From positions 1 through 64,000 of the forward strand of contig CAZHTS010000010.1 of NCBI GenBank assembly GCA_964535315.1: a stretch of DNA of 64,000 nucleotides, written 5' to 3'. The position numbers and the translations under genes were made by a program. The DNA is from CAZHTS01 sp964535315 (GTDB taxonomy: Bacteria; Chloroflexota; Anaerolineae; Anaerolineales; Anaerolineaceae). The notes beneath the pieces are model-generated. The model was not told the DNA's origin. It saw only the letters and a list, made by a program, of their open reading frames with translations, and made no database searches. Position 1 is the first letter of the stretch. Each line of letters begins with the position of its first letter. Below, in pieces: positions 25,858 through 34,267 of this stretch.

Positions 25858-25898
25858 TCAATAAAACGAGTCAAAAACTCGATTTTTCGACCAAAATA

Positions 25899-25941
25899 CA
25901 AAAAAAGTCCCCCTTCCATAAAAACCTCTACGGAAGGGGGA
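25899..25941 (-). terminator. Intrinsic terminator of the upstream beta-helix gene
   Basis: A perfect 10-bp inverted repeat (TCCCCCTTCC/GGAAGGGGGA) with a 14-nt loop is followed on the minus strand by a run of T. It lies about 20 bp after the stop of the gene at 25961-28213. Confidence 0.9.
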
Positions 25942-25960
25942 TCCAGGGGAAAGAAAATGG

Positions 25961-28213
25961 CTACGCCCTGGGCAATAAAACCAGGACAAAAGCGCCCACC
26001 TGATCGGCGCTTGCCGTCACGTGCCCTCCGCTAACCGTGGTGGGCAGGCTGACCCACGTCCCCGTCTCGGCCTGATAGAACATCACGGTCAATTCCTTGT
26101 CCTCCGGCAGACTGAAATCCACCGGCAGTTCGAAATCGACCTGCATCTTTGCGCTCAGTTTCTCAACCGGCTTTCCTTGTGCATCGTTGATCTTAATCTC
26201 AAAGCCGCTGCCAACCTGTTCGGCGTTCTGCGGCAGCGCCGCCGGCAAAGCGCTTGATTGCAACGGCATGAAACCGGTCGAACCGTCCGGCAAAATATCC
26301 ACCCCCGCCAACGTCGCACTGGCCAGCAGATGGCTTTGCGGGCCATACGCCGGCTGCTCGTCCCACAAATTAAAGATTGTGTCCCGCCCCGCCTCCAGTT
26401 GGAAGGGCCCTGCGGCCTCATTCACAAACACATGAACGACCTGCGGCCCCGGCACCCCGCCGCCTATCCAGGCATTCAGGGTCATCTCGCCAGGCTGGCC
26501 TTCATCCTGTGCATCGACCTGTGCAAACGGATCGTGCACCAGGATGGTCGTAAAGGTTATGTTCCCCTCCGGGTTATTATAGACGGGGTCGGCGCCCGAA
26601 GCATCCACAACCCGATCACACCCCGAGCTGCCCGGTCCGCCCGCACAGCCCCACCAGTTATCGGTGGCATCCACCACTTCCCCTGCGTCGTAGTTGACCA
26701 ACCCAAAATCGTTCCCCCGGAAGGAGTTGTTGTGGATCTGCGTGCCGCTCGAAAGATACGTCCACGCGCCGGTGCCATTCCCGGTAAAACGGTTATTGGT
26801 GATGGTAGTGCCGGTGGCCTGATACAGTGTGCTCCCCGCGGTGTTGTTGTGGATATTGTTTCCACTAATCTGCGTGTTGCTCGCCTGATACAGAGAAATG
26901 CCCGTACCATTACCATACACATTATTCCCACTGATCCGTGCATCGCTCCCCATCCCAAGATAGATGCCCTGGTCACTGCGCGAGACCACGTTATTCTCGA
27001 CCACCGTACCGGCGCCGGGCTGATAAAGCAGGATGCCGGCAGACGCATTGTTATCCGGGTGACCCGCCTTGGTAAAATCAAAACCGGTAACGCGGTTGTT
27101 GCTCACGTGCCCGACTGCGCCCCAGCCAATCTGGATGCCGTTTTGGGCAGTGAAATCAATCTCGCCGTAGCCGGTCACGGTATTATCGACGATCTCGGCC
27201 GTCAGATTATTGCCGTTAGCCGTGATCCCATTTTTCTGAAAATCGGACACCTCGTTGCCGCGCACCACCACCGTGCGGCTGACGCCATCCGTGTTATAGA
27301 TATAAATTGCATTCCCGTGCTGCGATCCGTTAGCGGGTGTGTTGCGAATCCCCTGCACGGTGCTGTTCAAGATCGAACCACCGGCGTTGTAATAGGCGAT
27401 GCCCATAAAGCGATAGTTGCTATTGCCTTTGCCCAACCCGTTCACGGTCAAATTATTGATGACCACCTCGGCATTGTTGACAAAGACAATCGGCTTATTG
27501 GCTGCACCGGTCGTAAACAGGGTCGCCAGCGTATCCGGCGCCTGAATCACCGCCGTTCCTACCCCTTCCAGGGTCAAATTCTTGGTGATACTGATCTGCT
27601 CGGTGAATGTACCGCTGATATACACCGTTTCACCGTCGACGGCAAAGTCTATCGCCTCCTGCACCGGCGTCGCCGATTCGATGCAGTTTGCCCGCCCGGC
27701 GCAGCCGCCGGCCGCCATGAAGTAGTAGGTCACCCCACCGCGCACCACCCAGGGATCCCCGTCAGACAACGCATCTGCCACTTCTTCCGACGCCAACGCC
27801 AGCGGCGTACCACTTGCATCGGTCACCACCGCCCCTGAGTCCGCAATCGCCTCAACCACCGGAGCAAGTTCCGGCGTCGGGACGCCATCCTGCACCCCGC
27901 TTTCCTGCCCGGTCGCCGGTGTTTCAATCGTTTGCTCTCCATCTACCGGCGTTTCGACCGTCTGTTCCCCGTTTTGTTCCCCAACTGCCGGCGTATCCGT
28001 CCCCGGCTCTCCGGCCTGTTCCCCAGTTGCCGGCGCATCGGCCGGCGTTTCATCCGGATTCTCGGCCCCATCGGGCGTTTCCTGTTCCTGGGTTTCTGTC
28101 TCCGGGGTGGTGGGAACCTCCCCCTGAGCATAGACCACCCGTGGGAACATTAAAGTCAATGCCAACACAACCAGCAGCGTCCACTGGCATACTCGACGCG
28201 ACAAACAAAACAT
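25961..28213 (-). CDS. Secreted beta-helix protein, paralogue of the one at 1-2443
   Basis: The protein has 750 residues. The signal peptide ends at VYA (residue 29). A Glu/Thr/Pro-rich linker with VETPVDGEQT-like repeats follows (30-120), then a module with ADSGAVVTDASG and LALASEEVADAL. DPWVVRGGVTYYF with two Cys-bearing segments leads into the parallel beta-helix (about 195-535). That helix has NNRFTGNGTG-type turns and DNWWGCAGGPG. The C-terminal 200 residues form a beta-rich domain (FEIKINDAQGKPVEKLS, FYQAETGTWVSLPT, VGAFVLVL). Such tails resemble the domain often found at the end of secreted Anaerolineae proteins. The enzyme activity, if any, is unknown. Confidence 0.85.
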   Translation of the reverse strand: MFCLSRRVCQWTLLVVLALTLMFPRVVYAQGEVPTTPETETQEQETPDGAENPDETPADAPATGEQAGEPGTDTPAVGEQNGEQTVETPVDGEQTIETPATGQESGVQDGVPTPELAPVVEAIADSGAVVTDASGTPLALASEEVADALSDGDPWVVRGGVTYYFMAAGGCAGRANCIESATPVQEAIDFAVDGETVYISGTFTEQISITKNLTLEGVGTAVIQAPDTLATLFTTGAANKPIVFVNNAEVVINNLTVNGLGKGNSNYRFMGIAYYNAGGSILNSTVQGIRNTPANGSQHGNAIYIYNTDGVSRTVVVRGNEVSDFQKNGITANGNNLTAEIVDNTVTGYGEIDFTAQNGIQIGWGAVGHVSNNRVTGFDFTKAGHPDNNASAGILLYQPGAGTVVENNVVSRSDQGIYLGMGSDARISGNNVYGNGTGISLYQASNTQISGNNIHNNTAGSTLYQATGTTITNNRFTGNGTGAWTYLSSGTQIHNNSFRGNDFGLVNYDAGEVVDATDNWWGCAGGPGSSGCDRVVDASGADPVYNNPEGNITFTTILVHDPFAQVDAQDEGQPGEMTLNAWIGGGVPGPQVVHVFVNEAAGPFQLEAGRDTIFNLWDEQPAYGPQSHLLASATLAGVDILPDGSTGFMPLQSSALPAALPQNAEQVGSGFEIKINDAQGKPVEKLSAKMQVDFELPVDFSLPEDKELTVMFYQAETGTWVSLPTTVSGGHVTASADQVGAFVLVLLPRA

Positions 28214-28390
28214 GACCCCTCCCTACTATTTAACAGAGAAAATTAACAAAACCCGTACCCGAAAATAGAATTCATTTTGCAAGGCATATCCAGGCAATCG
28301 TTCGCTGTCTCTCCCCCTCCTTTCTGGCTTCAGAGTACATTCCACGTTTACCAGCCATCATGTAAGCTTCATCCTTTTCAAGGCAAACAC

Positions 28391-28421
28391 CACCCCATGG
28401 TTTGACATAAACCATCAGGTG
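28391..28421 (-). other. Inverted repeat in the leader of the beta-helix gene
   Basis: ATGGTTT and AAACCAT (7 bp, 28397-28403 and 28409-28415) enclose a 5-nt loop. Outer CACC/GGTG arms extend the stem past a two-base internal loop. There is no U-tract, so it is more likely a regulatory hairpin or operator than a terminator. Confidence 0.45.
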
Positions 28422-28512
28422 ACAACCGTGTCAGTAGTGGTATTCGATTGTCAAACACTGAGTAAATAGACAACGCCCAGCGGCGCCCCTATACCCCTAC
28501 CCAAACATAAAC

Positions 28513-28540
28513 ATTATACATCGTTTCAAATACATTTCAA
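28513..28540 (-). promoter_or_regulatory. Promoter of the beta-helix gene
   Basis: On the minus strand TTGAAA (28540-28535), 16 nt, then a perfect TATAAT (28518-28513). It predicts a start near 28506 and a leader of about 290 nt before the ATG at 28213. Confidence 0.65.
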
Positions 28541-28582
28541 TAGCCCAAAAGATCGCCGCTGGCACGTTTCCTGCCCATGCAG

Positions 28583-28588
28583 TACAAT
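28583..28588 (+). promoter_or_regulatory. -10 element 6 nt before an ATG (leaderless start)
   Basis: TACAAT followed by six nucleotides and the ATG at 28595; CTGGCA lies 18 nt upstream as a weak -35. Transcription would begin at or next to the start codon. Confidence 0.5.
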
Positions 28589-28594
28589 AACCCC

Positions 28595-29029
28595 ATGCCC
28601 GAACAAGAACAAACCGAACTGATCTACCACCATCGCGAAGTACGCAACCATGCAATTGTCACCGCTGATTTCTTCGAATGCACTTCCTTTCGCCAGCGAC
28701 GTTACAAACTCAGTGATGTGCGTGCTGTGCGCGCCGAAAAGACGCGCATCCCGCTCAAAGAGCACCTGCCGATGCTCATCCTTGCGGCAGCTTTGCTGTT
28801 GTTTGGCCTGCTCACCCCGCCCACCGACGCCACCCTGGCCGCACTGGAACGCTACGCCATGCTGTTTAGCCTGGCGCTGTTGTTCACCGCCCTGCTGCTG
28901 CGTTCGGCCTGGGTGCTGCACATCACCCTGCGCGACGGTACCCAGGTCGGCGAACGCCTCTACACCCGGCGCATCGCGGCCGCTTTCGCGCAGGCCATTC
29001 AAGAAGCGCTTAAACGACGCGGGCGTTAG
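28595..29029 (+). CDS. Small two-TM membrane protein (DUF6232-like)
   Basis: The protein has 144 residues from ATG 28595. An in-frame ATG at 28577 lies upstream of the predicted -10 and is less likely. The N-terminal part is beta-rich (TELIYHHREVRNHAIVTADF, YKLSDVRAVRAE). Two transmembrane helices follow in the middle (LPMLILAAALLLFGLL, YAMLFSLALLFTALLL). The end (WVLHITLRDGTQVG) leads into a helix with AFAQAIQEAL. This layout resembles DUF6232-type proteins, with a short PH-like fold split around two membrane helices. The function is unknown. Confidence 0.7.
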   Translation: MPEQEQTELIYHHREVRNHAIVTADFFECTSFRQRRYKLSDVRAVRAEKTRIPLKEHLPMLILAAALLLFGLLTPPTDATLAALERYAMLFSLALLFTALLLRSAWVLHITLRDGTQVGERLYTRRIAAAFAQAIQEALKRRGR

Positions 29030-29067
29030 CCAGGGCGCCGAGAAGAGACGCCTGGGTAATATTTTCT
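29030..29067 (+). terminator. Terminator after the small membrane protein gene
   Basis: CCAGG-G-CG (29030-29037) pairs with CGCCTGG (29049-29055), leaving one bulged G. It is followed by a T-rich stretch (ATATTTTCTTT). It sits between two convergent genes. Confidence 0.5.
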
Positions 29068-29072
29068 TTACC

Positions 29073-32000
29073 TCACGGTTGGGGAGCGCCAACTGGCGCC
29101 CAGACCAAAGCCCCAGTATCGAGTACGTCTGAGGCAGTTTCCCGCAGAGAATCGCCGTTGGTTGGCAAGATGTATAAGCGCAGGCCATTGGCAGGGAGGT
29201 AAGAGCGAAAAGCCAGCGCCTGCCCATCCGGGGACCAGACCAGAGCGTGTACTTCGGTCAAACCTGTCGGCAAGTTGAGGGTGAATTGGGTGCCATCCGC
29301 AGCATTCAGGATGATCATTCTGGGGGTCAGGGTTGCATCAAGAACAAACCAGGCCAGTTTATTCCCATCTAACGACCAGACGGGGGCTTCAACCGTTTCA
29401 GCCTCGGATGGCAAGGGGAGCTTGTTGCCATTACCAGTGTTAAGTACCGCCCAGTGAAAACCACCCTCGGCACCGGATGTACGCGCGACGATGTATTTTC
29501 CGTCAGGTGAAACGGAAAAGAGGGCCTGGGTTAAATCCATCGCCTCACAATCTGCAATGCGGGTCCGCCCTTTGCCGGCACGGTCAACACGGTACAAGCC
29601 AGGAGGATCATTTCCATTATCACCGTAAAAATAGATTTGCCCATCAGCAGCCCAAAATGGGTAAAACTCAGCGGTGGAATTATCGTCTGGAGAGGCACGC
29701 AATGTAATAGTGCGTGCCTTACCGTGCACATCTGCCACCAGCAAGCTGACAATTTCCCCGCCCATGCTGCCCCCCGGATGATATGAAACAGACGTAATAC
29801 CTGCCGAATTACTCCGAGAAATCAGTTCACCGCTGTTTTGAGTAACCGAAACCACCAACTGCTGGCTGTCTTTTGACCAACTGGAAGCTGAAAAAAGGAT
29901 GGCGGCCCGACCTGTGTAATGGGTCGAAATCGCCGGAATATCCACATCCACCCAACGTTTTTGCTGTAAATCGAATACCCCCAGGTTGTCGCGCTCAAGA
30001 CGCTTCTCAGCGTTGGGAAGGTCAAACCCATCGGCTTCTCGCGGAGTATAAATCAACGCCAGGTAGCGGCCATCCGGCGAGAGAGAAAAATCCTTAACCA
30101 CACCCGCCCCCGCACTGGTGTAGTCAGGTAAACCTGCCAGGGGCGCATATTCGTAAAACTGGTTATTTAATGGGCGAACGTGGTACAAATCCCCAGATTG
30201 TGTCAATGCGAACAGACTCTTGCCGTCCATGACCCAGGCAAACTTAACCAGTGAGGATGGGAATCTCTGCGATGGATAAGACTGCATCCGATTAGCGCCA
30301 TCACTGTCGAGAGAAATCAATTGTGGGGACTCCCTTTCCGTTCCACCGAGGTAAGCCAGGGTGTGGATCGGGGAAGCGGTTTCTGGGGCAGGGGTAGAGG
30401 TAGAATGCGGGGTAAAAGCCACAGCGGGCGCAAAACGATTCCAGCGGAAATCAGTCCCGCGCACAGGCAAATAGATGTTCGGAAAGTTAGCGAAAGGATA
30501 GGTAATCAATACTTCCCCACCCGCCAATTTGGCCAGCGCCTGGCTGCCATCGCGCCACCAAACGACATCGATGGGTGAAGGCAGGGGATGTGGATCAGGA
30601 TCGTAGGTGAATTGACCGGGTGTTTCCAGTGAAACCCGCGCAGCAGATAGCGAGCTAGAAGGGAAATCGGGGCCGGTGGCCTGCCCAACAAAAGCCAGCA
30701 GGCGGCCATCTGCCGTTTCAAAGGGAGCAAAAGCGCCAGTCAGATCGCTCTCACTATTGCCGAGCAGCGTTTCAACCTGATTGGTGAGTACGCTGGTGCG
30801 CAGTAAGTAAGGCGGTTGACCTGTATACCCGGAGTAGTATGGGTTGCCAGTATAAATATACTCTCCGTTCAGGCTCCAGGAAGGGTTGAAGAAACCGGGC
30901 AGGCCGGTTTTATCCCCGGTGGGCAGGTCAAAAACTTGCAAGCCATCCCATTCCCACCCCCCAACACTGACAATAAATTTGTTGCTAAAGGGCGACCAAT
31001 CCAGCACTCGTTGATACCGCCGGGCATATTTTCCGAAAGCCGGCACGTCCAACGCCAGTGTCTGAATCTCACCGCTGGCAAGATCAACCACCTTAACGCC
31101 ATTTTGAATGAAACCGATCCGTTTACCATCCGTCGACCAGGAAGGACACCCCCCTATTGGGAGCAGCACACGCCGGTTGCCGCCATTCAGATCGGTCAGC
31201 CAGAGCGCACCACCGCTCAAGTAAGCCATCTCACCGCTGGCCGGGGAAATGTCCATACAGTTCACCGGCGCATCCACGAGTGTGGTCAATGTACTGGTGT
31301 CGGTTTCAATACGTTGGAGCGCCCCAGCCTCCGAAATAAAATAAAGCGGCGCGGGCAGGGGCTGCGCCGCCGGAGAAGCCTCCAGAACAGTCAGGCTGGC
31401 CGAAAAACTGCGCGGGGTGTCATTTGGGGCAGTCAGCTCCCAGGTATAGGTATAAGCGCCGGGTGCAGCGGGAAGCGTTACATCGGCGTATAGATGCAGG
31501 ATTTGCAACCTGGGGTTATCGCTGAAGGTTGGCGTCAGGGTGTACTGTGCCGCCAGACCAGGCTGCGGATTGACCTCACGCAGATGGGTGGTCTGCAAAC
31601 CGGAACAATCCCCCGTGAAAGGAATTTGCCAGGCCAGGCGTGCGCGACTGCCGGTCACGAAAATCCCTTCCTTCAAATTGGTTACTTTTGCGCCCAGGTG
31701 ACAGGCAGGCGCAAAATCCTGCGGCTCACCCGCCGGAAATTGCACCACCTGGCCACCGGCCAGGCGCACCTGCCAGAGTTGAATCTGACCGCTTTCAGAA
31801 CCCAACGCCAGTTGGGATGAATCAGGAGAAAAAGCCAGTGCCCGGATGATGCCTGCACCTGGAATCTGCCCCAACCAGCGACCCTCTGCCAGTCCCCACA
31901 GCCAGGTTTTTCCATTTTGTGTGCCCACCGCCAGCACTTCACCGCGTCCATCGAGCGCCAGACAGGTTAGTGGCACCCCCAGACTCAACAAGCGAGTCTG

Positions 32001-33935
32001 GCTGCCGTCTGCCAGGTTCCAAAAACGGAGAGAACCATCTTCGGCAGCAGAGATCAAAGTCTTCCCGGCAAAAACCAATCCGGTGACGCGCCCCTCATGA
32101 CCGCTCAGAGTGCGCTCCAGCGTTCCGTCAACGCGCCACAGGCGAACTGAACCGTTTTCCGTCCCGGCGGTCAACCGCTCCCCATCAGGCGCATAAGTCA
32201 GGCTGGTAACAACGCTGGCATCGTCCCACCGGGCGGGATCGGGACCATTTGCGCCAAAATTTTTCCACAGCCGAATGGCCTTTTCATAGCCCCCCGTCGC
32301 CAGGGTTCCGTTCTTCAACGAAGCTGTCAGCCCAAAGATCTCTACCAGCCCCCCTTGAGCAGTAATTTCGCCGTCGAGAGGCGTTTCCAGTGGCGGATGG
32401 CTGCCATCCGGGGCAAGAATGTAGACGAAGCCGTTGCTTGAGCTGGCCGCCAGTTGGCGTCCATTGCCAGAAAATGCCAGCCCGCTCACACCATTGTACC
32501 AGCGGCTGGCGCCGGGAAGTCGGTAAATGACACCCTCGGAAACCTGCAAAGGCTCTCGGCGAATTTCTCTCAGATCCTGATCTGGATTGAAATAGGTGAC
32601 GGTAAAATCCTGGCTACCCATGACCAGAGTTTTGCCATCTGGTGCAAAAGCCAGAGCGGTGACACCTGAGGTCAGTTGGTCGCTAAATGTGGTAATTTTC
32701 TGAGTAGGGAACTCGACTCGCACCAGCCGGGGGCCCTGGATATAGACACCACTCAATCCATCAGGTGAAAAATGGAACCTTGGAAGAGGATAGGTCAGTT
32801 TAAATGGCGGTGTCAGCTCTTTGATTGGGTAAGACTTTTGGGAATCCAACAGGAGTAATGAATACGTGATCTCAATGGGCTTGCTGCCTGGGCCAGGTCT
32901 GACGCTGTTCACCCGGCTCATAAAAGTGAGCACTTTACTTGCATTGGAAAGAAAGAGTGGGTTTTCAAAGAAATTATACCTACCCATATCAGCCAACCAG
33001 GCCAAAGGCGTCACGCCCCGTTCCCGTAAATCCATGAGCCTCACTTGCCCACCACTATCCAGGTAAGCCAGCGTCTCGCCATCCGGCGAGACGAACCACT
33101 GCCCGCCACGCACTTTCTGCGGGACAGCGGTTAAATTGCCCTGGTCGGGCGCAGAAAGGGTGGACAGGCGATATGCATCCGGAGAAGGCCAGTGAACGAG
33201 CGTTTTCCCGCCCATCAGCCAACTATTACCTTTTGCGCTCCAGACTACCCGGCCATCGACCAGGTGCACCAGGGTGTTTTCAGCGGAATAGGACATTCCA
33301 CCGCTCTCGCCAAGCAGCAGGTACTCACTGTCACTGGAAAAACCCAGCTCATCGGGCATGGAAGCGTTACTGGCAGGCTGCCAGATCACCTGTCCGGTCT
33401 CCAGATCCCAGACCCGGATATTGTACACCCCACCGCCGGAGCCCAAAAAAGCCAGGTACCTGCCATCCGGTGAGGCCGCCAGATGAAGACGCTCCACATC
33501 ATCAAACGATAGAAACGCTTCTTCGGGAACCAAGGTACGCGATGAAGCGTTAAGAGCCCCGGTCAATGCATCAAAACCGGCAAACAGAATTTGCCCATCG
33601 GCAGTCAGGATGGATATTTCTTTCTCTGCCAGCAACGCCAGACGCTGGGCCGCGATGGGCAAATCCAAGAATGCAACGATTTCCAGTTTCTCCGCATCCA
33701 GCACACCCAACCCGGTTCCAAATGCAGCCAGGATAAACTTCCCATCCGGGGTATAGAGAATATCCTGGATGGCGCCATGCCCGACCTTTGCCAGTTGTTC
33801 TGCCTCTCGTGAAGGCGCTGCCGTGGGGGTAACAGGCGCACTTGTTGGGATGGCTGGCATCTTAGAATCAGGCGATCCACAACCAGTCAGCGTCAGGAAC
33901 AAAACCACCAGGAAGAACATCCAGGTTGAACGCAT
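29073..33935 (-). CDS. Giant beta-propeller lipoprotein (WD40 plus TolB-like repeats)
   Basis: The protein has 1,620 residues from the ATG at 33935, chosen because GGAGG lies 5 nt upstream; an ATG at 33947 has none. The signal peptide has a lipobox LTGC, and a Pro/Thr-rich linker follows. Residues about 45-750 are WD40-like blades (VTSLTYAPDGERLTAGTENG, LSGHEGRVTGLVFAG, LAFSPDSSQLALGS). About 760-850 form an Ig-like segment (NPQPGLAAQYTL, VTLPAAPGAYTYTWELTAP) resembling the FW/NBR1-type domain of secreted Chloroflexota proteins. From about 870 to the end are TolB/PD40-like blades (LSPDGRYLALIY, FSVSPDGKYIVA, LVWSPDGQALAF). It is probably a cell-surface scaffold or binding protein; the ligand is unknown. 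A weak TATGAT at 33974-33969 could be its -10. Confidence 0.85.
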   Translation of the reverse strand: MRSTWMFFLVVLFLTLTGCGSPDSKMPAIPTSAPVTPTAAPSREAEQLAKVGHGAIQDILYTPDGKFILAAFGTGLGVLDAEKLEIVAFLDLPIAAQRLALLAEKEISILTADGQILFAGFDALTGALNASSRTLVPEEAFLSFDDVERLHLAASPDGRYLAFLGSGGGVYNIRVWDLETGQVIWQPASNASMPDELGFSSDSEYLLLGESGGMSYSAENTLVHLVDGRVVWSAKGNSWLMGGKTLVHWPSPDAYRLSTLSAPDQGNLTAVPQKVRGGQWFVSPDGETLAYLDSGGQVRLMDLRERGVTPLAWLADMGRYNFFENPLFLSNASKVLTFMSRVNSVRPGPGSKPIEITYSLLLLDSQKSYPIKELTPPFKLTYPLPRFHFSPDGLSGVYIQGPRLVRVEFPTQKITTFSDQLTSGVTALAFAPDGKTLVMGSQDFTVTYFNPDQDLREIRREPLQVSEGVIYRLPGASRWYNGVSGLAFSGNGRQLAASSSNGFVYILAPDGSHPPLETPLDGEITAQGGLVEIFGLTASLKNGTLATGGYEKAIRLWKNFGANGPDPARWDDASVVTSLTYAPDGERLTAGTENGSVRLWRVDGTLERTLSGHEGRVTGLVFAGKTLISAAEDGSLRFWNLADGSQTRLLSLGVPLTCLALDGRGEVLAVGTQNGKTWLWGLAEGRWLGQIPGAGIIRALAFSPDSSQLALGSESGQIQLWQVRLAGGQVVQFPAGEPQDFAPACHLGAKVTNLKEGIFVTGSRARLAWQIPFTGDCSGLQTTHLREVNPQPGLAAQYTLTPTFSDNPRLQILHLYADVTLPAAPGAYTYTWELTAPNDTPRSFSASLTVLEASPAAQPLPAPLYFISEAGALQRIETDTSTLTTLVDAPVNCMDISPASGEMAYLSGGALWLTDLNGGNRRVLLPIGGCPSWSTDGKRIGFIQNGVKVVDLASGEIQTLALDVPAFGKYARRYQRVLDWSPFSNKFIVSVGGWEWDGLQVFDLPTGDKTGLPGFFNPSWSLNGEYIYTGNPYYSGYTGQPPYLLRTSVLTNQVETLLGNSESDLTGAFAPFETADGRLLAFVGQATGPDFPSSSLSAARVSLETPGQFTYDPDPHPLPSPIDVVWWRDGSQALAKLAGGEVLITYPFANFPNIYLPVRGTDFRWNRFAPAVAFTPHSTSTPAPETASPIHTLAYLGGTERESPQLISLDSDGANRMQSYPSQRFPSSLVKFAWVMDGKSLFALTQSGDLYHVRPLNNQFYEYAPLAGLPDYTSAGAGVVKDFSLSPDGRYLALIYTPREADGFDLPNAEKRLERDNLGVFDLQQKRWVDVDIPAISTHYTGRAAILFSASSWSKDSQQLVVSVTQNSGELISRSNSAGITSVSYHPGGSMGGEIVSLLVADVHGKARTITLRASPDDNSTAEFYPFWAADGQIYFYGDNGNDPPGLYRVDRAGKGRTRIADCEAMDLTQALFSVSPDGKYIVARTSGAEGGFHWAVLNTGNGNKLPLPSEAETVEAPVWSLDGNKLAWFVLDATLTPRMIILNAADGTQFTLNLPTGLTEVHALVWSPDGQALAFRSYLPANGLRLYILPTNGDSLRETASDVLDTGALVWAPVGAPQP

Positions 33936-34017
33936 AGGAGCCTCCATTCATAAGATGGTGTTAATAAAATCATACAACAAAAGCGCCTGGCATACAGCCG
34001 CCATACACAGCAATATT

Positions 34018-34046
34018 TTGACCCATACTCCCTTTTGTGGTAGAAT
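34018..34046 (+). promoter_or_regulatory. Promoter of the metH operon
   Basis: TTGACC, a 17-nt spacer and TAGAAT form a near-consensus promoter. The start is predicted near 34053, about 40 nt before the riboswitch. Confidence 0.75.
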
Positions 34047-34090
34047 TTAGCCAATCAATTGAACAGGATAGGCCATTGATGGCCTGACCA

Positions 34091-34206
34091 CTCATCCAGA
34101 GAGGCGGAGGGACCGGCCCTGTGAAGCCTCGGCAACCACTAGGAATGCTCTAGCTGGTGCCAATTCCGGCAGAACCTGCCCAACAGCAGGTGTTCTGGAA
34201 GATGAG
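34091..34206 (+). ncRNA. SAM-I (S-box) riboswitch
   Basis: The closing stem CTCATC/GATGAG brackets the classic S-box core. CAGAGAGGCGGAGGGACCGG is followed by CCCTGTGAAGCCTCGGCAACC, then a variable hairpin and GGTGCCAATTCC. Known S-box RNAs bind S-adenosylmethionine and then favour the downstream terminator. The next genes (metH and the MTHF reductase fusion) are classical targets. Confidence 0.96.
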
Positions 34207-34222
34207 GGAACTGCATTCCGCG

Positions 34223-34257
34223 AGTCTCTCATGTGTCCAGAGAGACTTTTTCTGTTT
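34223..34257 (+). terminator. Riboswitch-controlled terminator
   Basis: AGTCTCTC (34223-34230) and GAGAGACT (34240-34247) form an 8-bp stem followed by TTTTTCTGTTTT. The metH ribosome site (GGAGGA) lies just downstream, so transcription stops here when SAM is abundant. Confidence 0.93.
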
Positions 34258-34267
34258 TGGAGGAACT

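Larger units (their letters stand above)
25513..25960. other. Leader region of the polysaccharide operon
   Basis: This 448-bp gap separates the operon from the upstream beta-helix gene. It contains, from right to left, the terminator of that gene, the operon promoter, a compact multi-stem fold, an intrinsic terminator and about 150 nt of untranslated sequence. Short open frames on both strands overlap these elements and have no convincing ribosome site. Confidence 0.8.
28214..28594. other. Divergent intergenic region with long leader
   Basis: This 381-bp gap holds the minus-strand promoter at 28513-28540 and a leader of about 290 nt. That leader contains a strong inverted repeat (28391-28421). 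A plus-strand -10 lies directly before the small membrane protein gene. I see no gene in it. Confidence 0.65.
33936..34267. other. Intergenic region containing the metH control leader
   Basis: This 332-bp gap lies between the divergent lipoprotein gene and metH. It holds the metH promoter, a SAM-I riboswitch and its terminator, listed separately. A GTG at 34157 in frame with metH falls inside the riboswitch and is not the start. Confidence 0.85.

Noticed and set aside
34157..34267. Upstream GTG start for metH
   Set aside because: It lies inside the SAM-I riboswitch; the ATG at 34268 with GGAGGA is placed exactly after the terminator.
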